Positions 13,300 to 25,000 of a stretch of DNA of 64,000 nt are shown in pieces. The notes under the pieces are model-generated. The model had not been told where the DNA came from. It was given only the letters and a program-made list of their open reading frames with translations, and made no database searches. The position numbers were made by a program, and so were the translations under genes. Source of the stretch: Sclerurus mexicanus (taxonomy: Eukaryota; Chordata; Aves; Passeriformes; Furnariidae). Location of the stretch: assembly GCA_013396755.1 (NCBI GenBank), contig VWZF01005807.1, forward strand, positions 62,001 through 126,000, written 5' to 3'. Each line of letters starts with the position of its first letter. The first letter of the stretch is position 1.

Positions 13300-15985
13300 A
13301 CTGACATAATATCAGAACACAAAAAGACACCGGAATACGGATGTTTTGCCCTATTAGAGAAGAATAAAAAAGTGGATTAAATATATAAAATAAGAACAAA
13401 TTCAAAGACTAGTCCTCTAGATCTCCCAGACTGGAGGGTTTGCATGGCTGCAAAAGGGAAACCAAACATTGAATGAATCCAATTTTGTGCTCGTTCCACT
13501 CCTCAAAGGGCAGGAGGTGTATAGACCTGTCAAGGATGGTCTCACACAGATGGAATTTAGATCTGTTGTGCCTGCGTTATTTGACCACGGTAGCACTTAT
13601 GATGAGTGATAAACACTTATTTTAACAAAGACAAACAAGTCTTCTAAGATGTCAGTGATTTTAATGTCCAGCAAACAATGACTAACAGAGGGTGCTTGCA
13701 GCTCCCCCTGTGCACCACAAAGCAATGATAGAAATCGGGGTTCTTCCCAAGAGCAAAGAATGAGGAAGAAGTGGGTTTGAGTGAAAGGAAAGCTAAGCCA
13801 CCGAAGCCACAAGACAAGGAATGTGTTTGCAAGCAAATTGAGATGCAAACTCTGTAGGGTTACTGGAATATAGAGTAGGGGGAAAGAGAGTCTGTAGCAT
13901 GGATGAAAGATTGTTCAACTCCCTTCCTTCAAATACTACTCTGCAAAGCTCTTCCACTTGCTGTTTGTGCAGGGTTCACTTCTGTACTATGTGTGGCAAG
14001 TATTTTCCTGTAAGACATAAGAAAACTCTTGAAGCCAAGCATAAATACAAATATGTATACTAGGATTAAATGTGAATCAATTTGGTATTATACCGGTGCT
14101 CCACCAATAAGAAGAATTGCATTAAACTGGTAGCACAGTATAACCAAATGGTTGAATAAGGGACAGTGATGGGAAAAGAGCAAGAAGCATCTGTGAATTC
14201 AAGGAATAGGTATGTCTTTGTAGAGGAAAAATTACTGAGGGGAAAAACCGCACAGGGTAGATGTATTGGTGTGGATAAGACTGCGTGGTCTTATGTCTTT
14301 ATTAACTCGTCCTGGTGGTTGAGGTTCTTAAAGTATGTAAATAAAAGCATTCTAGGAGTACTGTGAAAAATAAACAGGATAATTATTTTTAAAATGGTAC
14401 TCTCAAAACTTACTTCATTTTTTATTAAATTCAAAAGTTTATACTGATATAACATTAAGAATGAGATTTTAATTGAAATATTTAAACCAAAGGTTTCTTC
14501 AGAAACCCTCATATTGTCCCCATGAATATATGCATAACAATAGGTTCTTCCATTATGTACAGAATTTTTGCATCACTGAATAATAATTATTTTCTACTGT
14601 AGCTTCACCCCAGCCTACCTGGAGTATCCCAACACTGCAGCAGAAAGTTGCTTTCTGAACAGGCAGCTTCTCAAACAGACAGTGATCTACCAGATGCTAA
14701 GAGGATACACAGAAACATGAGGGAGGGCTTAAGCCAGTATACAGGAGAGAAACCAGATGTGTGAGAAACATTATATAGGCACTGTCAAAAACAAGGAAAG
14801 AAATAGCTTGAAGAAGCAGATGGGTGGACAAGGTGACAATAATATCAAAAAACAAAACAGACAACAAAATGCCTGGGAGGTGGAGGGGGGGTTGGAAAGG
14901 AAAGGAAAATTCACAATACTTGAAGAGAGAAAAACAGGTAAGTATGAAAATTTATTAAAATAATGAGGCACTCACGGGGTTTTCTAAGATATGCAACTTC
15001 AAGAAGCATAGCAAAAATAACATCAATAGTAATTTTAAGAACTCTGTATTTATCAGGGTCTCAAATGGGTTAGTGACTGTGGTGTACAATTGCATCTAGA
15101 ATTATAGATGGCCTCAAAATGAAAGGTACGAATACACAGATTTTTTAGGTACTATTTATAAATTTTAAAAAGAGTTATACATTTACATTGGTTCGATCTT
15201 AATTGATCTACAGCATTTTAAAACAAGCATAAAAGAATCCATGCACAAAGTTGTACTGATTGTATTGATATTATTCAAACATTAATGGTATCTTTAACAT
15301 TTAGTTCACATCATGCAAAACACTTATATAAATAAACAATAGTTAAGTTGATTTGCAGCTATTACCAACTGGCAATATCTGCATTCAGTTTTCACTTGAC
15401 CCTAAGGTTCCACTCATACCATTGCACATTCTTGAATTGATTTTTCATTTAGGTATTTTCCCTCAAAAATCTCGACAAACAGTGGGAGGAAGAAACTGGA
15501 TACCAGCCTAGAGCAGTGTCATTGATACAATGGACTTGATCTCTGTCTGATAAATGCTGATACTCTGGCAAGGAGAGTGTTTCAATAGCTTTTTCTATGG
15601 TTTTATATTTAATTTACATGAATTAAAATAATTGACCAAGTACAGAGTACATTAAAATCTGAGCTACTATATCTTTGGAAGGCATAACATCTTTGGGTAG
15701 TACTAGAAAAGGGATCTGCCTAAAGGATATTCACTTGTTTACAGCAGATTTGGAGACAGGGAAAATATCAAAATGAACAACAAAGTAGGCAACAAGATGA
15801 AGGAAAAAGAGAAGCAAGACTAAACAAAAGAAGTTAAAAGGTTGGTTGACTGGATTTCTTGCACAGTTCCTATAATAATTTTTAACAGAGTGACCTCTGA
15901 GTTATGTTGTTGGAAAAGAAAGGAGAAAACAGGATAAAGTTAGGATAAATTGACTAATAAGAGCAAGAAATCAGCAGAGGAAACA
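13300..15985. other. AT-rich intergenic DNA, no gene recognised
   Basis: No protein or RNA motif was found. A purine-rich stretch (about 14750-14960) gives open frames on both strands because of its skewed composition. It has no recognisable protein similarity. Confidence 0.55.
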
Positions 15986-15989
15986 ATAA

Positions 15990-16385
15990 AGCCTCAAAAA
16001 GATAGTGAAAATAATTTATTGACAGCCTAGGTATGCATTGCTAAAAATTTTAATGAATTCTGAGCCTCAGTGTTCACAAAGGAGGATTGGGAACAGATGC
16101 CAGAAACAGACATAAATTTAACAGCAGAGGTGGAAAGCATACTGAAGAAACTCAAGATCATGCCAGAAGAGGTGACCTAGAAATTAGAACATTTAAAGAC
16201 TGACAAAACTAAAGGACCAGAAGGTACACATTTGATGAAGCGTCCCAGAAGAGATAGGGAAACCTTTAGGAAGTTTATTTATAATCTCTTTGGAATTGAA
16301 AAGGGCAAAGTAGCAGATATTTAAGAAGCGATCTAGCTAAAATCTAGAAAGCTTGACTTGCAAGAGAAAAGGTGAACCAAATACT
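15990..16385 (+). mobile_element. Ancient CR1-superfamily LINE remnant (linker before RT)
   Basis: From 16052 the frame reads NEF, a stop, then ASVFTKEDWE. This corresponds to the conserved CR1/L3 block NxFFASVFTxE that precedes reverse transcriptase. Further on (about 16183-16230), LEHLKTDKTKGPEG matches the family block LxxLxTDKSxGPDGIHP. The copy is old, with stops and frame changes. The RT core is missing, and a 3' tail of the same orientation appears at 16812, so the two may be parts of one element separated by deletion and insertion. Confidence 0.65.
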
Positions 16386-16811
16386 TTGAAAGGTAAAGAC
16401 ATCAATTAATTACATGGATTTTCTAAAGCTCTACAAGGCCTCGTGTCTAAATTTCAGAATCACTCAGAAGTGCATTTTTATCTTAAAATCATATGAAAGA
16501 TTATTTACCTAATAATACTTTTAAGTTCTGTGTTGCTTAAGATCAGTGCTCTTTCTCTGTTAATGAGCTCTATAAAATGACAGGTGATCACTAGTAATGT
16601 ACATAAACACTGGACACTTCACTATACATTTCCAACAATAAGAAGACATTGAAAGCATTGGATCATGTACTTTGAGAGAAAAAAAAATCTGCAAGATGAC
16701 AAACTGAATTAACAATGAAACTTAATCTAAAATAATTAAAAAAAATATACTAAAATGTAAGTTTTATTCTTTCCCCTCTAAAGAAGTGCCACCATTTGTG
16801 ACTTTGTAGCT
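16386..16811. other. AT-rich DNA between two old LINE pieces
   Basis: No recognisable CR1 core is visible. This may be decayed LINE sequence or an unrelated AT-rich insertion. Confidence 0.4.
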
Positions 16812-17289
16812 CTGGCAGGACTGGGTCATCACAGTTCAAGAAGTGGAGAGGTGGACTGGAGAGAGTTCAAAGAAAGGCCACAAAGATGATGAAAAAGGCT
16901 GGAGAATTTGTCCTGTGAGGAAAGACTGAAGAGTTTGGTCTTTTCTCCTTGGTGAACAGAAGACTTAAGATAACCTTTTCACAGTATTCTAGTACTTAAA
17001 GGGCAGCTACAGTGAAGATGAAGGGTCTCTCTTCACAATTAAACACATGGAGAGGATAAGAGGCAACACATTCAAGTTTCACCAGGAGGGGTTTCATCCT
17101 GATACAAGAAAGAAATTTTTTACAGTGAGAACAATGAGTCACTGGAGGTGAAGTTCTCATCTCTGGAAGTGCAATTAGACAGGATGCTAAGTAATCTCAT
17201 CTAGGCTCCCTTTCCCATGAAAGGTTGCACCAGATAATCTTTCAATATCCTTTCAAACCTAGGCTGTTCCGAAGTTCTATTCTATCATG
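16812..17289 (+). mobile_element. CR1 LINE 3' end, old copy
   Basis: The order of CR1 ORF2 C-terminal and 3' tail landmarks is preserved: the segment encoding the 'VQRRATKM' region (AGTTCAAAGAAAGGCCACAA near 16865), the 'YEERLRxLxLFS' region (about 16910-16950), the 'KNFFTxRVxxHW' region (about 17105-17145) and a tail ending in GTTCTATTCTATCATG near 17288. Substitutions are frequent, so it is older than the copies at 18.4, 32.4 and 60.2 kb. It may belong with the upstream remnant at 15990-16385. Confidence 0.8.
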
Positions 17290-18424
17290 AATTGGTTTAT
17301 TTGCCATGTCCTTTGGTGAGTTATGGAAATGTGTACTCTTTTGTCAATAATGAGGACATGCTCACTAATACCCACAGTCATGTATTCTCTGTTCTGTGGG
17401 CTGAAGATGCTTTTGGTATTCTGGGGAATTATCTGTATTTCTGCTTTTGGCCATGTGTTTTTTTAAGGCTGAATCTGATCTTTCCAGGCATTTTCTCTGC
17501 AGTCCAGAATATCCTAGCCCTACACTGTGCATCTACAGGATGCTTGAAGTGGCTGCAATTTCCATTTCACTTCTCTTGCTTGACAGCTTTTCTTTAAAAA
17601 CATAAAGCTGGCCCTGCATATGATTTGTAACCCTCTGAAAATAGTAGTTTTCACTCATTCCTGATTTTATCAAAGGATTTTCCTGTGATATAATCCTCTA
17701 ATCCAGAAGTCTTACAAACTTAATTAAATTCAACAAAAAGAAACTATGACAACTGCAGAATTGAGATACTTTGCTCAGTTTGCAAAAAAAAAAAAAAGGT
17801 TTTAAAGAAATTCAAAACGATTAAAACAGTCAAAAGCTACAGAAAAATTATCTCTAGAGTTCCTAACAAATGTTTTTCAGAGAACTCAAGAAGAATTTGC
17901 TGTAGGCCTGGTGATCTATGGTACTGGAAGTATGTTACCTTAATGTCCCAAGGATTGACATATATATTATAAAGGGTAGTTATAAGTTCTAACTGTTGTG
18001 AATGAGTAAAGTATCAGGCAAGTATAAGGCCAAAGTAACACTATTAAGACAGATTTTATTCACCTTATATAAAAGTAACCCGAAACACAGAATGTGCAGT
18101 AACAGGCTGAAATTTGATGACTGTACAAAACTGGAAAATAAGTCAAAATGAATGAGGTGGACACTAAAATAAAGAGCAGTTGGAAAGGCTAAGACCAAGG
18201 ACAGATATATGGTTATGATATAATACAGAAAAATATAAGAGAAAGACACTGAAGATGAAAAGAAAGATTTTCAATTTTCAAACAGCAATATAGAGAATCT
18301 AGATGTAGTGGAATGTATCACATAAACCTTTGACCCGTTGCTTATAAGCAGTAAATTGTAAGAAACTGAAACTAGGACCACATAAGAAGGGTGGGGAAAT
18401 GTAACTGAGTGACACAGCATATTT
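17290..18424. other. Intergenic DNA, no gene recognised; A15 run at 17783
   Basis: The plus-strand open frame 17292-17597 and the minus-strand frame 17989-18249 have no family motifs and look like chance. An uninterrupted run of 15 A lies at 17783-17797. Confidence 0.55.
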
Positions 18425-19429
18425 ATCTGCAAATTGGAGACATCTGGGTTTGAAGCGTGGACTATTTGGTGGATAAGGAATTAGCTGGATGGGCGCAGCT
18501 GGAGAGATTTGGTCCATGGCTGTGTGTCCAGGTGGAGGACAGTCAACAAATGGTGGCCCTCAGGGCTCTGTCCTGGGACCTGGGCTCTTTAAAATCTTTA
18601 TCAATCACACAGACGATGAGATAGTGTGCACCCTCAGCAAGTCTGCAAATTGCACAAAGCTGAGCAGTGCAGTTGACACAACAGAAGGAAGGAATGGCAT
18701 CCAGAAGGACCTGGGCAAACTTCAGAAGTGGACCTGTGAGAATCTCATGAGATTTAGCAAGTCCGGGTGTAAGGTGCTGCTGTGGCAATCCCAGACATGA
18801 GTACAGACCGGAAGAAGTCATTGACAGCAGCCCTGAGGAGAAAGTGGATGAAGAGACAGCAGTGCCCTTGCAGCCTTCAACAGTGTTTCTCCCCCTCTAC
18901 TTTGCCCTCATGAGACCCCCCACCTGGAGTACTGCATCCAGTTCTGGGGTTCTCAGCATGAGAAAGATGTGAACCTCTTAGTGTGTGTACAGAGGAGGGT
19001 CACAAAGATAATCAGAGCACTGGACCACCTCTCCCACAAAGACAGGGTGAGAGAGCTGAGATTGTTCAGCATGGAAAAGAGAAGGTTCTGCGGTGATCAC
19101 ATTGTAGTTTTCCAGCACTTAAAGGGGGTTTAAAAAAAGATAGAGATTGACTTTTTACGTAGGTAGATAGCAATCAGGCAAGGGGAACATTTTTAAGCTA
19201 AAAGAGGAGACATTTAGTTTTGATGTTAGGAGAAAATTCTTTAATGTGAGGGTGAGGCACTGGAACAGGTTGCCAAGGGAATTTGTGGATGTCCCATCCC
19301 TGAAGGTGTTCAAGGTTGGATGGGGCCCAGAGCAGCCTGATCTAGTGGGTGGCATCACTGCCCATGGTAGAGGGAGCTGAAACTAGATAATCTGTAAGGT
19401 CCCTTCCAATCCAAACCATTCTATGATCA
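18425..19429 (+). mobile_element. CR1 LINE, 5'-truncated copy (RT palm to 3' end)
   Basis: The copy starts within the RT region (CAAATTGGAGACAT near 18430, GGTGGATAAGGAATTAGCTGG near 18470). It continues through the palm, the RT C-terminus (about 18880-19080) and the conserved tail. The tail contains CACTGGAACAGGTTGCC near 19258, GGTCCCTTCCAATCC near 19398 and ends in CATTCTATGATCAC near 19430. Its tail, with a GTCCCATCCCTGAAGGTGTTCAAGG-type segment, resembles the tail form also present in reverse at 63559-63725, so the two may be related subfamilies. Confidence 0.9.
18430..19140 (+). pseudogene. CR1 ORF2 reverse-transcriptase fragment
   Basis: A partial, dead reverse transcriptase. The longest open part (18489-18800) contains GPQGSVLGPGLFKIFIN, which matches the RT block GVPQGSxLGPxLFNIFIN. 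The catalytic FADD motif that should follow is altered to SANC near 18643-18654, so catalysis would be lost even in an intact frame. The N-terminal half of RT and the endonuclease are absent through 5' truncation, the usual fate of LINE insertions. Confidence 0.85.
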
Positions 19430-20880
19430 CCAGTTGAACCCCTATAAACAATGAGCTGAATACCTGGATGAGAATGTGGTTAGCTATTCCTGGTTCTTGT
19501 GCCTATCTTCAGATATCTCATGTTGTCATGTACACACAGAAGAAATGCAGGATATAAACAAGATGAAAATCCAAACTGTCCGCACTTAGCTGCATATTTC
19601 TCACATGAGCATATGATTTACCACCAAGTAGTGCAGTTATTTTTAATGTAACCTAAAGACAAGGCAAAGTCATTAGAAGCAGTGAATATTTGGCAGGTTT
19701 TTTAATGCTTTAATTATAACTAATAAGTTTGGTAACAGGTTTTTGTGAAATGGTACAGCAGACAACATAGAGAAAAGACTGGATATTTTTTTCTGAGAGA
19801 GATCTGCTTTTTATAGTAATTGGGATATAAACACCTAAAATCAGGGTTTTATACTAAAAGGGCAAGCTAACCTTACTAATGGTGATTACTCACTGTATAA
19901 TAGAAAAGGAAATAAAAGCTTTTTTATAAAATGTTTCAAATCCTAAGAGTGCTGTTAAACTCATTAAAGAAAAAATGAAGTTAGAGAAACTGGTCTTATT
20001 TTTTTCCACTCCCAGTAGAGTTCATTTCTACTTCAACAACTAAGCCAAGGTCACATTTAACTCACTTCAATTTCACCCAGTGCACAAGCTAATGTCAATA
20101 GTACAGCTGCCATGCAGAGCTAAAGACTGATGGTTAGACAAAGCCATTTACACAAGGCTGGGTCTTTCATCTTCTCTCAGCTAGTGACATAAGAAAGCAC
20201 TGAGGTTATTCTCAACTAGAGACTAAAACTGGCGTATTAGAAAAAATGTTATTCTCCTTAGCTGTCACACAAAGGATCTGAAGAAATGTAGAAATGTTTT
20301 TTTCCTTGGTCATCTAGGGAGATCACAAAGTGACTCTAATAGCCTTCACTCTGAAATTTTCACATGGTTTAAGTGATTGCCAAGTCTGATATTTTCCATT
20401 TACACTTCATTGCCATCAGAAAAAGAAAAAAAATCAATATACCTACCTACTCAAGTGTGTCACAGGATGAGCTTATAAAAGAAGACATCAGTCTTTTTAG
20501 GGCATGAAAAATATACTTATTCAAATATATCTTATTTAAAATGACATAAATTGCAGTGGTTAGTCAAGATTCGATTTCCTCTAAAATATAAGACTTAAAA
20601 TATTCCCTGACTTGCCAAGGAATAGGAATCCTTCAAACTGTTGATATGTACAAATGTACTCGTTTTCTCTTGTAAGTTATACCTGTCACAGTGTACCAAT
20701 ATTAGTGACTACTTTCAGGAATTTTAAAGGGAAGGTGAGATTTAACATATTATCACATTTCTCTGAGATGCTACAAATAACTGGAACTTTGCCAAGACAT
20801 GAGAGCAATAGCTTTTTTTATTATTATTATTTTTATTTCAGTTATACTATGTGTATGAATTTCAGTTGCCTTAGCTTGTT
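19430..20880. other. AT-rich intergenic DNA, nothing recognised
   Basis: No LINE, LTR or coding motif was recognised. The open frame 20654-20893 has no domain and runs through a T-rich segment. Confidence 0.55.
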
Positions 20881-20884
20881 GGCC

Positions 20885-22020
20885 CTAATATGATTCCACT
20901 CGATGTCATGCTGTTCTAACAAGCTCAACAACCCTAAGCAGAGCTATTTCCCACTTTCACGCTATAGCTCTTACATATTTTATCTGTCCTGTTAGAGATT
21001 TCTAACAATTTCCATGCAACAGTATGCAATGTCTTTATTTTAGATTAATAAAATCATGTCTTTATTTTAGGTTAATAAAATATCATAGGTACAATGGAAT
21101 TGTCTTGTCAAAGATTTGACTGCTTGGCCACTGTCAAGAGCATTTGACAAGTGAGAGCCAAATTTGTCCCTGACTGTTTTGCTCTCAATGGGAGCTGACA
21201 GGTCATCATTCACCTTATGATGTCGTTTCAACCCCATTATCGTTTTTACCTTGTTTTAGCACCTCTCTCTGGCAAAAGTAGTAAGTAAGATGTTGAAGAA
21301 CGGAGGTGGTATTACAGGCTATCTGCCAGCAAGTGCTGAATAATAATGGAATTTGTTTGCTTACGAATTGAGCAATTGAATATAGACATTGAAGGGGTCA
21401 CCTCTGTGATTTGTCCCATCCCCAGCTGGTCAATCATCTAAAAAGGCAGGATTACTAGGGTCAATCGCAAAACTCTTTCCCCTGTGTGGTAGCACAACAT
21501 ACCAACCATACAACTACTAGGCCATCCCCCACAGTTACAAGTATTTCAAGGTCAATTTATCAATTTAACAGCTTCATCTTCTTAATCACTAAACTTCTGT
21601 CTCTTTGAGCTTGTGCTGAAAGACTGTGGCTGCTAATTAAAATGGAGCTTTACTAGCAAGTACACAAATTAGATCCTGTCAGTAAGTTTATTCTAACTAT
21701 TGGTCATTTCTAAATGCCTTTTTAATCCCCTAATTTTTACATTAAAATTCAAAAGCCTAACAATCTTAATCACCCCTACATCAAATTCATCATTAAGAAC
21801 AGGAAGCCAGATGGTATAATTTTGATTTACCGGACTTCAGCGTGAATTAATGTACTGAGTGCCGATAATGAATACATCAAACCTGATATTGCAGAAACCT
21901 ATGAATCTGGCATGTTAAATTAATAACACACTTTGCACAATGAAAGCATGTAAGCTCATATAAAACTGAGGAGTAATGGTCCCTTTTATTTTAAACGGCC
22001 TTTATTAGCCTGCAGTTTTG
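20885..22020. promoter_or_regulatory. Candidate conserved noncoding block (unproven)
   Basis: About 1.1 kb lacks any recognisable repeat. Its texture differs from its neighbours: few homopolymers, several retained CpG dinucleotides in AT-rich DNA (for example at 21831, 21841 and 21863), and homeodomain-type cores such as TAATTA at 21634-21639. No open frame suggests coding. In vertebrate gene deserts such blocks are often developmental enhancers. That is inference only, since one sequence cannot show conservation. Confidence 0.3.
21029..21082. repeat. Tandem duplication of a 27-bp unit
   Basis: Unit one is at 21029-21055 and unit two at 21056-21082. They differ at two positions (A to G within TTTTAGATTAATAAAA, and the last base). 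Each unit contains an AATAAA polyadenylation-type hexamer, but there is no transcript context. It reads as a recent local slippage duplication. Confidence 0.9.
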
Positions 22021-22025
22021 ACTCC

Positions 22026-22043
22026 AAAAAAAAAAAAAAAAAA
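22026..22043 (+). repeat. A18 homopolymer
   Basis: Uninterrupted run of 18 A. No retroposed body or target duplication is recognisable upstream, so it is listed only as a simple repeat. Confidence 0.95.
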
Positions 22044-22049
22044 GAGATG

Positions 22050-25000
22050 ATCATTGTACTTAAGAAAGTTCTCTCTGTTTCCTATCTGCTCTTTTTTTTT
22101 TTAAATTTCTGTAAGCATGAATTGAAGTGAAAATACAAATCCACCTGATTGCAAACTTTATAGTTGTGAAAGATATATTGATGAAGAAAGGGCCCCAGTG
22201 AATTGCCTAAATCCATTCAATTTGTTTTGAAATTATGGTTAAAAATTTGACTGGCTTACTGAAACACACTTTTCCCAAAAAGTTGTAGCACAATGTTGTT
22301 TGCTACATGAGATAATTATTCATTGTATGGAGTATGTAATGAATTATGCAGATTATGCCAGGTTTTTTCTTATATTCTTTTATTTCTAATGTGTATTGTG
22401 GCTTGTTGCCATATACCTATAGTGAATGTGAAGTTGAATAACATTTTGTTAGAACAGAGGATCAGGAATTGGTTTTGCTGAAGAACGGAGGAATCGTACT
22501 TTTAGAAATAGTTGCTATAAAAAAAAGTACTAAAGTGGCTAAAGTCCATGTCTACCACATTTTCTGATTATCTAGCTATTATATAGCATGGACATGGCAT
22601 AGAGATTAGCATTTGTGAAAAAAAAATTGATGGGTATCAAATTTGAACCAGTGAGTAACTCGTGTTGTAGTGGTGAGAGATTACATAGGGCTGAAATTAC
22701 TTAAATATATCACTTCCAAACGCATAATTTCACATTTACTTAGCATAAATTAAAAATATGTCAGTCGTTACATACTCTTGTATACCTATAAATACAAGGA
22801 TGCCACCTAATTCCTATTCACACTGCAGACAAAATTGCCTTCGATATTAGTCACAGCAAGATCTGGCTCAAATACTTAACTGTAGGATCTGCAGCTTCTT
22901 TTTCAAATATATAGTAGTAACACAAATAGAGTAGTTTCACCAATATGAATTCTAGCTCTGAAATGTGGCTGAGTTTTTTAACTTCTAAATGAAATACAGT
23001 TTGGAATGTTTTTACACTGAACAACCTAAATTATAAAAATGTGGGCCCATAGACTATAAGGCAGAAAGGCAGGATGAGACTGGTTTCTGTTTTGGAAACC
23101 ACAGACTGTTTGCTATAAAAGCATTTAGGGAGTTAGAGGATGCCTAGTCCAAGCCTGAGCAGGATAAAGCTGACTGAATAAGTTAACATGAGCATAAACA
23201 TTTCCCCAGGTTTATTCTGTCTCTCAATTTCTGCACAGTAAGTGAATGTTTCAACAGTCTCAGTGTAGCTGTAGGAAATATATTCAAATAGTGAGGGTAG
23301 GCTAATACCAGGGAAAATGTTGCAGACCTGAATTAGGTGCTACTTTCCACCTAGTTTTCCTTATTGCATGAGTGTGTTCTTACATTTACCACTATGGCAT
23401 ACAATTTGTACTGCTTAGAGATAAACTACTAAGATTGATTCATAAACAAAACAAGGGATGCATTACAGATTTATCTAGAGAGGATATAAAAAAACCTCTT
23501 ATGCGTCTTCTTTATATATTTAGTGGTTTTATCCTTCAGAAAAGTAGTACTTTACCAATATTTGGGGAGGGATGAGAAACATAGTTGTTGCCAAAAAAAA
23601 AAGAAATTTATGCAGCAAACCATTCTAGCAACTTGGATAGAAACAGTCCGTTGTTCCTGGATGGAAATGTTGCTCACTCTTAAATCTCTAGCTGAAGTTA
23701 ATTTGACAAACCTATTATAAAATGAATAAATGTATCTCTCTGTGATTTGTCCATTGTCAACATGTTAACATAATTTATTTGAAGGTAGATTGATGAAGGG
23801 TGGCTGAAGGAGTTTACTCTCTGGAGTTAAAGAATAGAAAAACCTTTTTCCTTAGCATTTCTCTTTTTTTTTCTTAGAAGTTCACAAGAGTAGATATACA
23901 ATTATCCTCGACTTGCTGATGCAAAGGAACAGAGCATTTAGTTTCTTGTCACTGTCTCTGAAATTCCTAAAGGTACAATTAGCATTTCATTTGACATAAT
24001 GTTGAAAGGTTCATAGATTGATCTTCCCTAAAATGCAGCAAGAATTTTTTGAAATGCAAATTTTGACATTTATTAACTTTTATTCCAGATCTGTTTATAG
24101 ACTGTAAAACTGTGCATACATTTAACTCAAAGAAGCTAAAAGGACAATGTTTAGGTGGATACTCTGTGTTATAATAAAAGTCTATTTTATTGTTTCAACA
24201 ATGAAATTTTTATTATCAGAGATTTATGATATCAGCACAGCAGTTTTTACTGCATGATTCACAGTGTTTTTATAGATGTATATTCAACAAAACAAGGAGA
24301 GAAATTGTACTGCACTTCTCTCTCTCAGGAGTGCATTTCCCCATTGAAATAATGTCAGCAGTTTTCCACCTTCAAAGCCCCATGTTTTCAAATCAATTAA
24401 CAATTCTAATTGTGCTGGAACAGTTGTTCACTTAGCTTGGCAAATGGGGCAGGAAACATTATTTCCTTTCTTTGCCTAAAAAGAAGACTTTAATCTTCTG
24501 AACCATATTTAACATATAAAAAACACACAACAGAAAACTTAAGCAGTTTGGAAACTCACTCAGTTGCATATTTTGTTTTTCTCAGTGTTCATGTCTTGGT
24601 AGAAGAAAGGAGCAAGAGCACTACAGTTTCCCCTCTGTGTGCCAGCAAACCATCATAGGATTCATTCTGAGTATTTCAGGTGAGATTTGTATCTATCTGG
24701 ACAGCTGTAAGAGTTATTGCTTTTGCAAGATGGTAAAACAAATGCTGATTCTGACTGAACTAGTGATACGAGAATGCAGATCTGTATCATGTTACACAGG
24801 ACTGACATAAAGTAAGTAATGCAACATGCCAGAGCCAAGACTTAAAGGCCAAATTTACATTCCATTTTATTTATATACATACATATTGTGTGCTTGGATG
24901 GGGAATAGTGAAAGATACAATTACTGTGACTTCACGCAGAGACTAACATCCAACAGTTGAAGTAAATATGGTTGTTTCTTCTGCAAACCCCAAAGTGATT

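Noticed and set aside
22026..22043. A18 run considered as the tail of a retroposed transcript
   Set aside because: No recognisable upstream body and no target-site duplication.
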